The notes beneath the pieces were generated by a model. It was not told the DNA's origin. It did no database searches and worked only from the letters and a program-made list of their open reading frames with translations. A stretch of 64,000 bases of DNA, taken from contig NC_080172.1 of NCBI RefSeq assembly GCF_950295315.1, positions 77,457,118 to 77,521,117 of the forward strand, read 5' to 3'. Positions within the stretch are counted from its first letter, which is position 1. Each line of letters begins with the position of its first letter. Shown here piece after piece: positions 46,558 to 57,700 of the stretch. The translations under genes were made by a program, and so were the position numbers. The DNA comes from Erinaceus europaeus (Eukaryota > Chordata > Mammalia > Eulipotyphla > Erinaceidae).

Positions 46558-47172
46558 TATCAAGCTTAAGTCAGAAACAGAAGGATGAATATGGGATGAT
46601 GTCACTCATAGGCAGAAGTTAAAAACCAAGAGCAGAAGAGAAAACACGGGAGTTGGACGGTTGTGCAGTGGGTTAAGCGCACATGGCATGAAGTGCCCAA
46701 TGACCAGAGTAAGGATCCTGGTTCTAGCCCCCGGCTCCCCACCTGCAGGGGAGTCGCTTCACGGGCGGTGAAGCAGGTCTGCAGGTGTCTATCTTTCTCT
46801 CCCCCTCTCTGTCTTCCCCTTCTCTCTCCATTTCTCTCTGTCCTATCCAACAATGATTATCAATAACAACAACAATAACTACAACAACAATAAAAAACAA
46901 GGGCAACAAAAGGGAAAATAAATAATAATAAAAAATATAAAAAATTAAAAAAAAAGGAAGAAGAGAAAACACTAGGCAGAACTTGGACTGGAGTTGGTAG
47001 ATTTCACCAGAGTAAAAGACTCTGGGGTGGATGGGGGTCTGGATTCAAGTCGTGGACCTGGTGGGGGGTTGTATTGTCATGTGGAAAACTGGGAAATGTT
47101 ATGCATATACAGACTATTGTGTTTACTGTTGACTATAAACCATTAATCCCCCAATAAAGAAATAAAAAAGAG
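46558..47172 (+). mobile_element. Young L1 3' end, split by a SINE
   Basis: 46558-46647 and 46959-47172 together give the L1 3' end ('gtcagaaacagaaggatg', 'aaagactctggggtgg', 'aaccattaatcccccaataaag'). It is 5'-truncated and interrupted by the SINE at 46648-46958. Confidence 0.92.
46648..46958 (+). mobile_element. tRNA-derived hedgehog SINE (ERI type)
   Basis: Full-length forward copy inside an L1 3'UTR. Flanking duplication agaagagaaaacac, perfect over 14 bp (46634-46647 and 46959-46972). Confidence 0.96.
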
Positions 47173-47207
47173 AGAAAACATCACCAAAAAAAAAAAAAAA
47201 AGAAAAA

Positions 47208-47211
47208 AGAA

Positions 47212-47259
<48 letters not shown>

Positions 47260-47263
47260 AAAG
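47208..47263. repeat. (AAAG)n microsatellite
   Basis: About 12 AAAG units after the L1 tail at 47186. Probably grown from that poly-A. Confidence 0.95.
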
Positions 47264-47265
47264 AG

Positions 47266-47530
47266 GGAGTCGGGCAGTTGCACAGGTTAAGCGCAGGTGG
47301 TACAAAGCACAAGGACCAGCTCAAGGATCCTTGTTTGAGCCCAGGACCTCCACCTACAGGGGAGTCGCTTCACAGGCTGTGAAGCAGATCTGTAGGTGTC
47401 TTTCTCTCCCCATCTGTTTCCCCCCTCTCCATTTCTCTCTGTCCTATCCAACAACAACTACATCAGCAACAACAACAAGGGCAACAACAACAAGGGCAAC
47501 AAAAGCGAAAATCAGTAAATAAATATAAGA
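47266..47530 (+). mobile_element. tRNA-derived hedgehog SINE (ERI type)
   Basis: Forward copy: 'gggagtcgggcagttgcac', B box 'tgtttgagccc', 'gcttcacaggctgtgaagc', A-rich tail. The left flank is an AAAG repeat, so the duplication cannot be defined. Confidence 0.93.
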
Positions 47531-48798
47531 AAAGAAACAAAGAAAAAAGAAAAGGAAATATCAAGCCGACATTATACTTTCTCTATGATGAATACTTTCA
47601 AATGTCAGAGAGCAGAAACTTATTCATGGGATTTGGGGCCCTATAGGACAGGGTCATCTTAGAAGACTTCACATCAACTTTGCTTTTATTTAAAGAAGTA
47701 AGCTAAATGGAGTATGAAACACAGGTTAAAAAATCAAGGGAGAAAGGAAGAGCAAGAAAGAGAAATACTGACAAGAAAATTTTAAGTAGATAGTTGTACT
47801 CATATCAATATCTGAACATCTTGCTGACTGCAGTCCTCAGTGACTGCCTCCAATAATTCTGACAGCTGTGGTCTTATTATTCATATTATTTCCACTCAAA
47901 TCACTATATTGAATTTGGGAAATTAAAAATAAGACATGTACTATTTGATTTTTTTATAGATCATCTTTAACAAATAAGTCAAATAATTAAATTAATATCT
48001 TCCCACCACTTCTGGCAGTAATATTGGACTTCAAGCTTCAATTAAATAGCTAAATGATATTTTAAATTATTTTATTCTTTTGTTCATCAAACGTTTAACA
48101 GCTGATGGTGTACCTTCTGAACTGGTGCTATTTTGAAAACAACTTAAATGATATTTTTAACTTAGCATATTGGTCATATCAGAGATAATTATGAGTTAAA
48201 ATAAAACTTTGTCTTTACAATTATGAACACAGCAGTGCTTTTAATTACTTAGGGTCACTGAACTCCCAGGCATCCTCAGAAAAACATTGTTCCTGCAGTC
48301 CATCTTATTAATTTCCTTTCTGTTTTGCGAAGTCAGTATCTTTTCCTTTATAAAAATCTGTTTTTAGCAACAGTGGGAATGATACTTACAACATGGATCT
48401 GGAGTCTTTATCAGTCATGTTTATTCTTATTTCTGTAAGTCAATGATAACAGTCACTGTGTAGTCATTTAACTTCATTTACTTCAGTAAGTGTTATTTCT
48501 GATTAAAAATATTAAGTTAAGCTCCCTCTGAGTTTGACCAGTTACTTGGGGAAGAAAGTGTGAATACATATTTCTAAGTGTTCCTTAAAAACCAAAAGGA
48601 CAAGGTAAAAATGTAGACTGAAAGAACTATTGCTATTTCAGAAGACCATTGGTAGTTTTGTTTATTAAATCAGAGGTGAAGCAGAAAGGATTAACAATTT
48701 TATTAATTCAACTCATTAAGTTCCAAATTTAAGGACGATTATTTGACTACTAAGCTTTAAGGGTCACACAAAATATACAACATTGAAAAGTGAGTCTT
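47531..48798. other. Unique intergenic DNA, no gene seen
   Basis: About 1.3 kb of AT-rich sequence without recognisable exon, RNA gene or hedgehog repeat. Confidence 0.4.
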
Positions 48799-48800
48799 TC

Positions 48801-49068
48801 CCAGCAGGGAGGTGGTGTACTTGGTAAAGAGCACACATTACCATGCAGGAAGATGAGGGTTCAATCTCTTGTCACTATCTGCAGAGGCAGAGAGAGAGAG
48901 AGACTTCATAAATACTGGAGCAGTGATGTAGGTGTCTGTCTCCCTCCCCACTCTCCTTCTCTGTTTGTCTCTGTCTCTGTCAAATGGAAGGAAGGAGCTG
49001 TAATTAGGAGTGGTGGAGATTTTGTTTAGGCATTGGGTGCCAGCAATAACCCTGGTAGCAATAAAAAA
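48801..49068 (+). mobile_element. tRNA-derived SINE with 3' module, diverged
   Basis: 'cagcagggaggtggtgtac', 'gagggttcaatctc' (B box), 'gtctgtctccctcccc', then 'gtaattaggagtggtgg' and 'gccagcaataaccctggtagc'. Confidence 0.82.
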
Positions 49069-49215
49069 AATCTGGAGTTTCTTAACATTTAGATCACCTG
49101 AGTGTAATTATTGATACAAAGGCTATGGAGTTTCACTGGACCTTTTCAGGAGAGTTGTCCTCACTGGAGGCAGATAGTAGTAGATAGATTGGGAACATAA
49201 AAACAATACTACATA

Positions 49216-49785
49216 TCAGATGTCAGGCTCAGGAAAAAAAAAAAAACTTGTATAGTCATGGGCCCTTTGAAATATAACTAAAATAGGCCTACTAGCTATC
49301 TACAAAACAGAGACCCCCCAACTCTTCATATGAACTTTTCCAGCCTTTAGGTTCATGATTAGTCAACAATTTGTTTGGCTTTATATGTAAACCCTTTTTT
49401 TCAGCCACCAGGTTCCAGATGCCAACATGATGCCAACTGGACTTCTCTGGGCAGAAGACCCCACCAATGTGTCCTAGAGCCCTGCTTACCCGGAGCCACG
49501 CCCCACTAGGAAAGAGAGACAGGCTGGGAGTATGAATGACCGGCCAACACCCATGTTCAGCGGGGAAACAATTACAGAAGCCAGACCTTCCACCTTCTGC
49601 CTTCTGCACCCCATAATGGTCCTGGGTCCATACTCCCAGAGGGTTAAAGAATAGGAAAGCTATCAGTGAAGGGGATGGGATACGGAGTTCTGGTGGTGGG
49701 AATTGTGTGGAGTTGTAACCCTCTTATCCTATAGTTTTTGTCAATGTTTCCCTTTTATAAATAAAAACAAAAAACCCACCAAAAA
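49216..49785 (+). mobile_element. 5'-truncated Vingi copy
   Basis: Aligns with the Vingi 3' region from 'tcagatgtcaggctcagg' to the end ('gaattgtgtggagttgtaac', 'cccttttataaataaaaac'). An imperfect flank match (aacaatactacat / aacgatactccaacat) suggests a target-site duplication. Confidence 0.88.
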
Positions 49786-50087
49786 ACGATACTCCAACAT
49801 CTTGATGCATATAAGATCCCAGTCCATTCCAGTAACCTAATCAAGTCAGGGAAGGCAGGGTCAAATCTCTCCCTCCTTTTGCACTGCTTAACAGAAAGAT
49901 GTCACCTTAGCATTCTGAGGGACGCTGCAGTGCAGGATCTCTTTCCTGGTTCCCAGACACCTTGGGTCTGTTAACTGTTGTCTCCTCAACCTCTAATTCA
50001 ATAGCCAAGTTCCTATCACCCTGTCTGTCCTCCATCCCAACAATTCTAGGCCAAATCTAGGTCCCCAGTGAGGGCTAAAGCTAGAGG

Positions 50088-50560
50088 AACCGGGCCGGTG
50101 TTTGGCGCACACTGTTTAGCACACATGTTACCATAAGCAAGAACCTGGTTCAAGTCCCAGGTTCCCACCTGCAGGGAGAAAGCTTCAGGAGTGAGGAGTG
50201 CTGCAGGTGTCTCTCTTTTTCTTTTTTATTTATTTTCCCTTTTTGTTGCCTTTGTTGTTTTTCATTGTTTTTGTTGTTGTTGATGATGTCGTCGTTGTTA
50301 GGACAGAGAGAAATGGAGGAGGGGAAGACATAGGGGGAGAGAAAGACAGACACCTGCACACCTGCTTCACCACCTGTGAAGCGACTCCCCTGCAGGTGGG
50401 GCGCCAGGGGCTCGAACTGGGATCCTTATGCTGGTCCTTGCGCTTTGTGCCACGTGCGCTTAACCCACTGCGCTACCGCTGGACTCCCCTGTCTCTCTTT
50501 TTCTTACCCTCTCTACCTCCCGGACTTCTGTCTCTAAGCCAATAAAATAAAGATAATTAA
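50088..50560 (+). mobile_element. tRNA-derived SINE, second type, split by an ERI SINE
   Basis: The left part 50088-50223 has the head 'gaaccgggccggtgtttggcgc' and B box 'tggttcaagtccc'. The right part resumes at 50490 with 'gtctctctttttcttaccc' and ends at 'aagccaataaaataaag'. It lies about 80 bases upstream of the RWDD3 CpG island. Confidence 0.9.
50224..50489 (-). mobile_element. ERI SINE nested in another SINE
   Basis: Full reverse copy flanked by the perfect 16-bp duplication tgtctctctttttctt (50208-50223 and 50490-50505). Its GC-rich head with intact B box lies toward the RWDD3 promoter. Confidence 0.96.
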
Positions 50561-50835
50561 AAAAATTTAATAAGCTTCAAGTAAAATAAGAAAAAAGCTA
50601 GAGGAGCTGAGTTTTGCCAAGAAGCCTCCCTCCATTAAGACAGCAACAAGTGAGCGAGCGGCCAGGTTGTTTCTGGCAGAGACCTTGCGGGGTTGGGGGA
50701 GGGAGAAATGGAGCACGTGGCTTCAAATCAAAGGGGACCGAGCAGCAGCTGCTGTTCGAGCAGAGCCTCTAACGTCTTCAGCATTTACAGAGACGCGGGC
50801 GCCCCCCGGTGGCCACTTGGGCGCACTGCTCAGGC

Positions 50836-50836
<1 letters not shown>

Positions 50837-50872
<36 letters not shown>
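50837..50872 (+). repeat. (CGG)12 tract in the RWDD3 leader
   Basis: Twelve uninterrupted CGG units end 27 bases before the canonical ATG. If transcribed, they lie in the 5'UTR. In the frame of the RWDD3 ORF they read as Arg, and in another open frame as Gly. Confidence 0.97.
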
Positions 50873-50899
50873 AAGGGGTGGTGCCGAGCCGGAGGGGCC

Positions 50900-50984
50900 A
50901 TGGCGGAACCGGTGCGGGAGGAGCTCTCGGCCTTGGCCGCGATTTTCTGCGGGCCTGACGAGTGGGAGGTGCTGAGCCACTCAG
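50900..50984 (+). CDS. RWDD3: RWDD3 (RSUME), first coding exon
   Basis: Encodes the N-terminal 28 residues, [20 protein letters not shown] then EWEVLSHS, plus the first base of codon 29, ending at CAG|GTGACT (donor at 50985), phase 1. This matches the start of the human RWD-domain protein RWDD3/RSUME as I recall it, which promotes SUMO conjugation through UBC9 and is linked to IkB and HIF1A stabilisation. The RWD domain starts here ([10 protein letters not shown] helix). ATG context gccATGg is strong. An in-frame ATG at 50708 could give a 64-residue extension, but the recalled protein starts at MAEPV. The remaining exons were not found before 64000. In human, TMEM56/TLCD4 lies upstream on the same strand and a readthrough transcript is annotated. 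Confidence 0.93.
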
Positions 50985-51190
50985 GTGACTATGCCCGTGC
51001 CAGGCGCCGTCTCCCTTTTCCCGCACCACCCAAACACAGACACTTGCTCTGAAAGCCACACTTGGGGAGCGGGCTGGTGGAATAGTGGAATGGCACCGAG
51101 GACTGGAGCTGGCGGGCAGCTGGAGCCTGCCCCCCCCCCCCCCAAACGTGGATCGGGCCCCAGCTCTGGCAGCTGCCAACTTTGCAGTCT

Positions 51191-52023
51191 GACATCTTCA
51201 GGCCCTGAAGTCAGGAACACCCTCCCCCCACCACACACACACACAACACGCTTCCTCTAGCTTTTCGCTACTCACCTGTCAGATCTCACAAGGAGGTCTA
51301 TTCTGACATCTGTAGCAGCACTTTATAAATTGCTTTGTGATTTTTATAAGCACTCTGTCTATCTTGCAGAGAGCATTTGCCAGTGAGTGCTTGGCTGCCC
51401 ACTTTGCTTGAGTGCAGGGACCTTGCTTTGTAAACACAAAACACCAGGCGTCTAGCACAGAGGCTAGGTGGGGAGTGAGTGTTGGGTAGAAGGAGTTGTT
51501 AAATGCTGTCCAGTACTCAGTCCCTCTTTCCCGTTACATTTTCAAAATAATTGAAAAACAAATAGTTTTTCATGCCCCCCCCCTTTGTTCATTAAAAAGG
51601 CATTGTCAATTACAGTCTTCCTGCAAACATTAGCACCTTCAAAGGCACAGTCCATGCCCTCTAGGAGCTTATAGTCTAGAAAGACATTAGACATTTTTGG
51701 TGGTAGATAAACTTATTCTGTTCCTATCCGTGGCTCCTTCTATTAAGTAAAACAGTGAAGTTTATAGAAAAGAGCAGTGATGCAGATAATTTTCAGTTCT
51801 CGTATAGTTTAAAAATACCGTATGTAATTTTGGGCAAGAAATATAGTCTTCTGCTATGTTTCAGCTACTATTAAAATGGTCTCTTTGATCATGAGTTGGT
51901 TGGCATGTAAGGTGATAGTTTAAAATATTCTGGGTGTTGTGAGAAAGCCATCTACGATTCCATAGTTTCCATTTGATGTGTCCTTCACACCAAAGCAGAG
52001 CTTGGCTCTGTATTTATTTTGAT
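51191..52023. other. RWDD3 intron 1, start
   Basis: Unique sequence following the CpG island, including a CA-rich bit at 51230-51247. No exon was recognised. Confidence 0.5.
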
Positions 52024-52039
52024 ATATTTATTTTTCTTA

Positions 52040-52318
52040 TTTAAAAAAAAATGATATTTATTTTCCCTTTTGTCGCCCTTGATTTTTTATTGTTGTTATT
52101 ATTTTTATTGATGTCGTCGTTGTTAGGTAGGACAGAGAAATAGAGAGAGGAGAGGAAAACAGAGAGGAGGAGAGGAAGATACTTGCAGACCTGCTTCACC
52201 GCATGTGAAGCGGCTCCGGGGCAGGTCGGGATGCCTGGGGCTCTAACCAGGATCCTTATGCCGGTCCTTGCGCTTCGCGCCATGTGTGCTTAACCCGCTG
52301 CACTACCAGCCGACTCCC
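52040..52318 (-). mobile_element. tRNA-derived hedgehog SINE (ERI type)
   Basis: Full reverse copy. Flanking duplication atatttatttttctta, perfect over 16 bp (52024-52039 and 52319-52334). Confidence 0.96.
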
Positions 52319-52461
52319 ATATTTATTTTTCTTACTCTTCCCATCTACACGTTACTCACTGAGTACCGTTATGTACTAACTGATGAGAATCAGTGTAATA
52401 GAAGTGCTTTCTGACTTGTGCCTAGATTACTTTTTTGAAGCATTGTTTAAAATCCATCTGA

Positions 52462-52713
52462 GGGAGTCGGGTGGCGCAAATCGCAAGGACCTGCGTAAGG
52501 ATCCCAGTTCGAGCCCCCGGCTCCCCACCTGCAGGGGAGTCGCTTCACAAGCGGTGAAGCAGGTCTGCAGGTGTCTATCTTTCTTTCCCCCTCTCTGTCT
52601 TCCCCTCCTCTCTCCATTTCTCCCTGTCCTATCCAACAACAACGACATTAATAACCACAACAATGTTAAACAACAAGGGCAACAAAAGGGAAAATAAATA
52701 AATAAATATTTAA
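52462..52713 (+). mobile_element. tRNA-derived hedgehog SINE (ERI type)
   Basis: Forward copy with a shortened head ('gggagtcgggtggcgcaaatcgc', about 20 bases missing) and intact B box 'agttcgagccc'. Flanking duplication aaaatccatctga (52449-52461 and 52714-52726). Confidence 0.96.
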
Positions 52714-52846
52714 AAAATCCATCTGAAAGGATTTACTAATTTATAGTGTTTTCTTGTTGTCTTCCCTTCCGATTAGCTATCATTCCTAACTCTTCATCAT
52801 CTTCCATCTTTCATCATCTTCCATCTTCCATCATCTGCCTTTTAAA

Positions 52847-53118
52847 AAATATCTATTTATCCCCTTTTGCTGCCCTTGTTGTTTTTTATTGTTGTAGTTA
52901 TTATTGTTGTTGTTATTGATGTCGTTGTTGGATAGAACAGAGAGAAATGGAGAGAGGAGGGGAAGACAGAGGGGGAGAGAAAGATAGACACCTGCAGACC
53001 TGCTTCACCGCTTGTGAAGCGACTCCGCTACAGGTGGGAGCCAGGGGCTGGAACTGGGTTCCTTACTCCTTGCTTCATGCCACGTGCACTTAACCGGCTG
53101 CGCTAACACCCAACTCCC
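52847..53118 (-). mobile_element. tRNA-derived hedgehog SINE (ERI type)
   Basis: Reverse copy from 'atctatttatccccttttgc' to the head end 'gctaacacccaactccc'. It abuts the L1 on its right. Confidence 0.94.
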
Positions 53119-53128
53119 ACTTTTTTTT

Positions 53129-54465
53129 CTGTTTTTTTTTTTTAATTGGGGAATTAATGTTTTACATTCAACAGTAAGTACAATGGTTTATACATGTATA
53201 ACATTCCCCAGTTTCCATATAACATTACAACCCCCACTAAGTCCTCTGACTCCTTCTTGGACCTGTATTCTCCCCACCCACCCACCCCAGAGTCTTTTAC
53301 TTTGGTGCGATACGCCAGTTCCATTTCAGGTTCTACTTGTGTTTTCTTTTCTGATCTTGTTTTTCAACTTCTGCCTGAGAGTGAGATCATCCCATATTCC
53401 TCCTTCTATTTCTGACTTATTTCACTCAACATGATTTTTTCAAGGTCCATCCAAGATCGGCTGAAAACGGTGAAGTCACCATTTTTTACAGCTGAGTAGT
53501 ATTCCATTGTGTATATAGACCACAACTTGTTCAGCCACTCATCTGTTGTTGGACACCTGGGTTGCTTCCAGGTTTTGGCTATTACAAATTGTGCTGCCAA
53601 GAACATATGTGTACACAGATCTTTTTGGATGGATATGTTGGGTTGCTTAGGATACATCCCCAGGAAAGGAATTGCAGGATTATAGGGTAGGTCCATTTCT
53701 AGCCTTCTGAGAGTTCTCCAGACTGTTCTCCACAGACGTTGGACCAATTGACATTCCCACCAGCAGTGTAGGAGGGTTCCTTTGACCCCACACCCTCTCC
53801 AGCATTTGCTGCTGTTACCTTTTCTGATGTATGCCATTCTCACAGGAGTGAAGTGGCATCTCATTGTTGTCTTGATTTGCATTTCTCTGACAATCAGAGA
53901 CTTGGAGCATTTTTTCATGTGTTTCTCAGCCTTTTGGATCTCTTCTGTGGTGAATATTCTGTCCATGTCCTTCCCCCATTTTTGGATGGGGTTATTTGTT
54001 GTCTTGTTGTTGAGTTTGGCAAGCTCTTTATATATGTTGGTTATTAACCTCTTGTCTGATGTATGGCATGTAAAGATCTCCTCCCATTATGTGAGGGGTC
54101 TCTTGGTTTGGGTAGTGGTTTCTTTTGCTATGAAGAAGCTTTTTAATTTGATGTAGTCCCATAGGTTTATACTTGCCTTAGTCTTCTTTGTAATTGGATT
54201 CGTTTCATTGAAGATGTCTTTAAAATTTATTTGGAAAAGAGTTCTGCCAATATTTTCTTCTAAGTATCTGATAGTTTGTGGTCTGACATCCCAGTCCTTG
54301 ATCCACTTGGAATTGACTTTTGTATTTGGTGAAATACAGTGGTTCAGCTTCACTCTTCTGCATGTTTCAACCCATTGTTTCCAACACCATTTGTTGAAGA
54401 GACTCTGGTTTCCCCATTTAATAGTCTGAGCCCCTTTGTCAAAGATTAGATGTCCATAGGTGTGG
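53129..54465 (-). mobile_element. Young 5'-truncated L1, about 1.3 kb
   Basis: Reverse-oriented L1 3' end with 3'UTR at 53129-53405 and the C-terminal third of ORF2. It is nearly identical to the first L1. The flanks share cac + T run (53118 and 54466), a probable target-site duplication that lies in low-complexity sequence. Confidence 0.94.
53406..54463 (-). pseudogene. L1 ORF2 C-terminal part, truncated
   Basis: A long open stretch (53406-53966) encodes [20 protein letters not shown] through [18 protein letters not shown] to SEISQK, differing at only about four residues from the copy at 45013-45573 (for example RR/RT, YDP/YNP, GIYP/GMYP). Upstream, 54087-54353 encodes [19 protein letters not shown] through KRPLT before the same in-frame stop as in the first L1. 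The RT domain is absent because of the truncation. Confidence 0.92.
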
Positions 54466-54479
54466 CACTTTTTTTTTTA

Positions 54480-55795
54480 ATTGAGAATTATTCTGCCGGA
54501 AGTAGACTATTTGAAAAGAACACCTGCTTTCCTAAATTTCTTATTATGATTCGGCTGGGAATATTTTTGAGGAAATGAACATTTGACATTCCATCATGTC
54601 TTAAAAAGGATGGAGTAGTAGTGCTCTTGGTCATTAGTACACAGCTGAGTTTATGGCAGTGTAGATGGACCAAGGAGAACTCAAAAGAAAATGCATAGAA
54701 AGGAGAACAGCCTTAAAAAATTTTTTTTTTGAAATTGAGAACACTGTGGACCCTATTTGCTATTAAATTGAGCGTGACTTTCAAGCCATGCCTCCTAATT
54801 AATTTACTTTGGTGTTCTGGCATCAATAAGTAATTGAATTATAAAAGACTTCACTGTAAGAACTAAGGACATTTTCTTGCTAAAGGGTTCACTGGAGAAT
54901 AAAACAATTCAGTGATTGAAGTAGGACTGTTTGAGGGTCACACCTGGGAATTAAGGGGAAGGTAAGAACTTCTTTAATTGGCCACAGTAAATAACAGAGA
55001 CCATGTGGACTGCTGGCTATCTATCTCTGGTCACTGTCATGATTTGGAAATACAATAGAAGGTCGATATCAACGCATTCTGAACATCATCAGTTCTTCCC
55101 TAACAGTCTCCAAATAAATAAGCTTCCTGTTGCCACTGGAAAGGAGAACATTGTGGTGAGATTGCCTGTTTCAGGCTGAATAATCAGGCTGCCGATTCAA
55201 GGGTCACCTATTAAGGCCATATATGTAACATTGAAGAAGGTGAATGATTTGATTATTCAGCTCATCAGTGTTAATTTATGCTGAGGATTTCAAGAGTTTT
55301 GGGTTTTTTTAAAAAATATTTTGGATTTCTAATAAAGGACATCAGGCTGTCCATCTACCTCATATGCATACAAATCATCTAAACCCAGATACTCTGTTAG
55401 GGACAGCTATGACTAGACCAAATCAGAGGCATTTTCCCCTCCCAGTGCAGCATAGTCAATCTAAGTTTAATGGGTCACCTACCCTGTTTCCGTTACTTTA
55501 GATGTATTTTATTTGATGCTCAGGCTGGTTAAGCAACTAGACCATATATACTTTGTAATGTATAGTTTTCCTTAATGGAGACAGGACTGTTGCATCAAGA
55601 AAATAGTGTTAAAAGAGCAAGGATAATGTTTATCCAGAAAGAGAGCAGTAATAAACCCCAGAGAAAAGACATGGGGTATGACCTACCTAACTTTTAGGAT
55701 GTTTTGGAAGAGGGAATGTAGTGCATTTTTGTACATGCAGACCTGCAAGTCTTAGAAACAGTTTTGCTTGCTTCTTTTTTTTTTTTTCCTTCTTT
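54480..55795. other. RWDD3 intron 1, unique DNA
   Basis: 1.3 kb without recognisable exon or hedgehog repeat. I specifically looked for RWDD3 exon 2 (RWD-domain core) and did not see it. Confidence 0.45.
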
Positions 55796-55796
55796 T

Positions 55797-56375
55797 TCTT
55801 TTTCTTCAAGTTCATGTGTAGTAGTTCTCTAGATTCCACTTATGAGAGAAACCATTTGGTAGTCATCTTTCATCTGTTTAGTTATTTCACTAAGCATAAT
55901 CACTTTCAGTTCTATCCATTTTGTCCCAAAGGACACGATGCCATCTTTTATGATTGCGAGTAGGAGTAGTATTTCTACTCTGCAATGGGAATATACATCC
56001 CATAACTTATTTAGCCAGTCGTCTGTTGATGAGCATTTAGACTGCTTTCACTCTTTGGCTCTTGTGAATAGTGCAGCTATGAACATAGAGGTGCGTATGT
56101 CCCTTCTAAGTAGTGTTTGCGTGTCCTTTAGATAAATGCACAAGAGTAGTATTGCTGGATCATAAGGTAATTAATTACATTTTAATTTATTTAAGGACTC
56201 TCTGTACAGCCATCTAAAGTCCCCTTTCCTCCCCAACCTTGTCAACACCTGTCATTTCCTGTTTTGTTGACGTAGGCCATTCTCACAGGTGTGAGGTGGA
56301 ATCTCAGTGTAGTTTTAACTTGCATTTCTCTAATGACAAATGAAGTGGAACATTTTTTCGTATTCCTGTGGGCCA
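55797..56375 (-). mobile_element. Ancient L1 3' portion
   Basis: Reverse complement of an old L1 ORF2 end: 'ttatttcactaagcataatc', 'ggaatatacatcccataac', 'gtgaatagtgcagctatgaac', 'tattgctggatcataagg', 'ggccattctcacaggtgtg' and 'cttgcatttctctaatgac'. Much degraded. Confidence 0.87.
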
Positions 56376-56990
56376 GGGATTGGTAGTATTTTAAATCTCT
56401 GTTTTCTTGATAATAAAATTGAGGATCATAGAAATCATGTTGACAAAGTCAGAACTCATACTTGGAATTGTGTTTCTGGAAATCATAGGGAAAAAAATTG
56501 GAAAATTGAGATATGTATTATATTTGTATAGTAGCTTCAGAGGGAATTTTTGCTTTCTGCTGTCATTGATGTTCAGATTGGGTTGGGCGCTTTTGCAAAA
56601 TGAATCATGACTGTCATCCCGCCCCCCCCCCCCACCACTATAACTCTCCTCAGCTGTTTCCTAGTGGCTACTAGTACTGAGCCCAGCTCTGTCAAGCCAA
56701 TTCAGCCTTGAACTTCACTTCCAATGGATGTAATTGCCTCTTTTAGCTTTATTATTTTTTCTATACTTGAAAAAAAACATATATGTAATATAGAAACATG
56801 CACTAGAGTGTTCGTGCTTGTGGTAAGCCTTCCTGGGAGCAAGAACATCCTGTGCACATGAACTGTAAGAAGGTTTGGAGACCATCTTAGGGGACTTTTT
56901 GTAGTCTTACTCTGATGATATAGAAGAATTACAAACAAAAAAGGAAAGGATAAGGAAGAAAGCATAAGGAAAGCCAGCTGTATATGGTAT
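56376..56990. other. RWDD3 intron 1, no gene seen
   Basis: Ordinary sequence with a C-rich run at about 56620. Nothing was recognised. Confidence 0.4.
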
Positions 56991-57000
56991 TCGGATGCTT

Positions 57001-57274
57001 CTTTTAAAAAAACTTATTTATTTATTTATTTTTCCTTTTGTTGCCCTTGTTTTTATTGTTGTTGTTATTGTTGTCGTTGTTAGATAGGACAGAGTGAAAT
57101 GGAGAGAGGAGGGGAAGACAGAGAGAGGGAGAGAAAGATAGACACCTGCAGACTTGCTTCACCATCTGTGAAGCGACTCCCCTGCAGGTAGGGAGCTGGG
57201 AGCTGGAACATCCATATGCTGGTCCTTGCTTTGTGCCACATGCGCTTAACCCGCTGTGCTACCGCCCAACTCCC
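57001..57274 (-). mobile_element. tRNA-derived hedgehog SINE (ERI type)
   Basis: Reverse copy ending in 'gctaccgcccaactccc'. Flanking duplication tcggatgctt (56991-57000 and 57275-57284). Confidence 0.95.
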
Positions 57275-57469
57275 TCGGATGCTTTTTAATGGCCTCTCAT
57301 TGAATCTTGAAGACCCTGGTTCTTCTGTTTCCAGTCCCACTGTCTTTGTTATTGTACAGCATTCACTGAAGTTTCTATTGTGTGTGACCATGAACTAGCA
57401 TGAGACCTTAAAGTAACTATGTAAAATTTGGGATTAAGTCTTTTTAGTTTGCATTTCTTTCTTTTTTTT

Positions 57470-57700
57470 TTTGTTTTTGTTTTTTGAACTGTGATTGGAG
57501 TGTAATTTCTCCCAGTTTATGTTTTTTTACTGTTGCAGAACCAGGGGTTTGCATATGCATGATTTCAACACTTCTGGGTTGCATTTTCATTCATATGGAA
57601 AAATAGAAAGAGAGGAAGGGACACCATAGCACTGGCATCTTACCTGTGGTACTAGATCTTTGCAAGACAGGTGCTGTACCCAGGGCACTCAGTTTGTATT
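57470..57700 (-). mobile_element. Possible old tRNA-type SINE
   Basis: T-rich left part, purine-rich 'aaatagaaagagaggaagg' and 'caagacaggtgctgtaccc' suggest a very old reversed SINE. Weak. Confidence 0.35.

Larger units (their letters stand above)
50640..51190 (+). promoter_or_regulatory. RWDD3: RWDD3 CpG-island promoter and 5'UTR region
   Basis: A sharp switch from AT-rich to GC- and CpG-rich sequence, spanning RWDD3 exon 1. It includes 'gtgagcgagcggcc', 'gacgcgggcgcc', 'gcggaaccgg' and 'cgccgtctccc'. No TATA box is seen. This is the usual form of a housekeeping promoter. The transcription start cannot be fixed from sequence. A run of 14 C at 51130-51143 lies in the early intron. Confidence 0.85.

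Noticed and set aside
50778..51179. Minus-strand 133-codon ORF in the CpG island, possible bidirectional gene
   Set aside because: GC-rich sequence lacks stops on all strands and the translation is low-complexity Ala/Pro/Arg. The opposite strand carries real RWDD3 exon 1.
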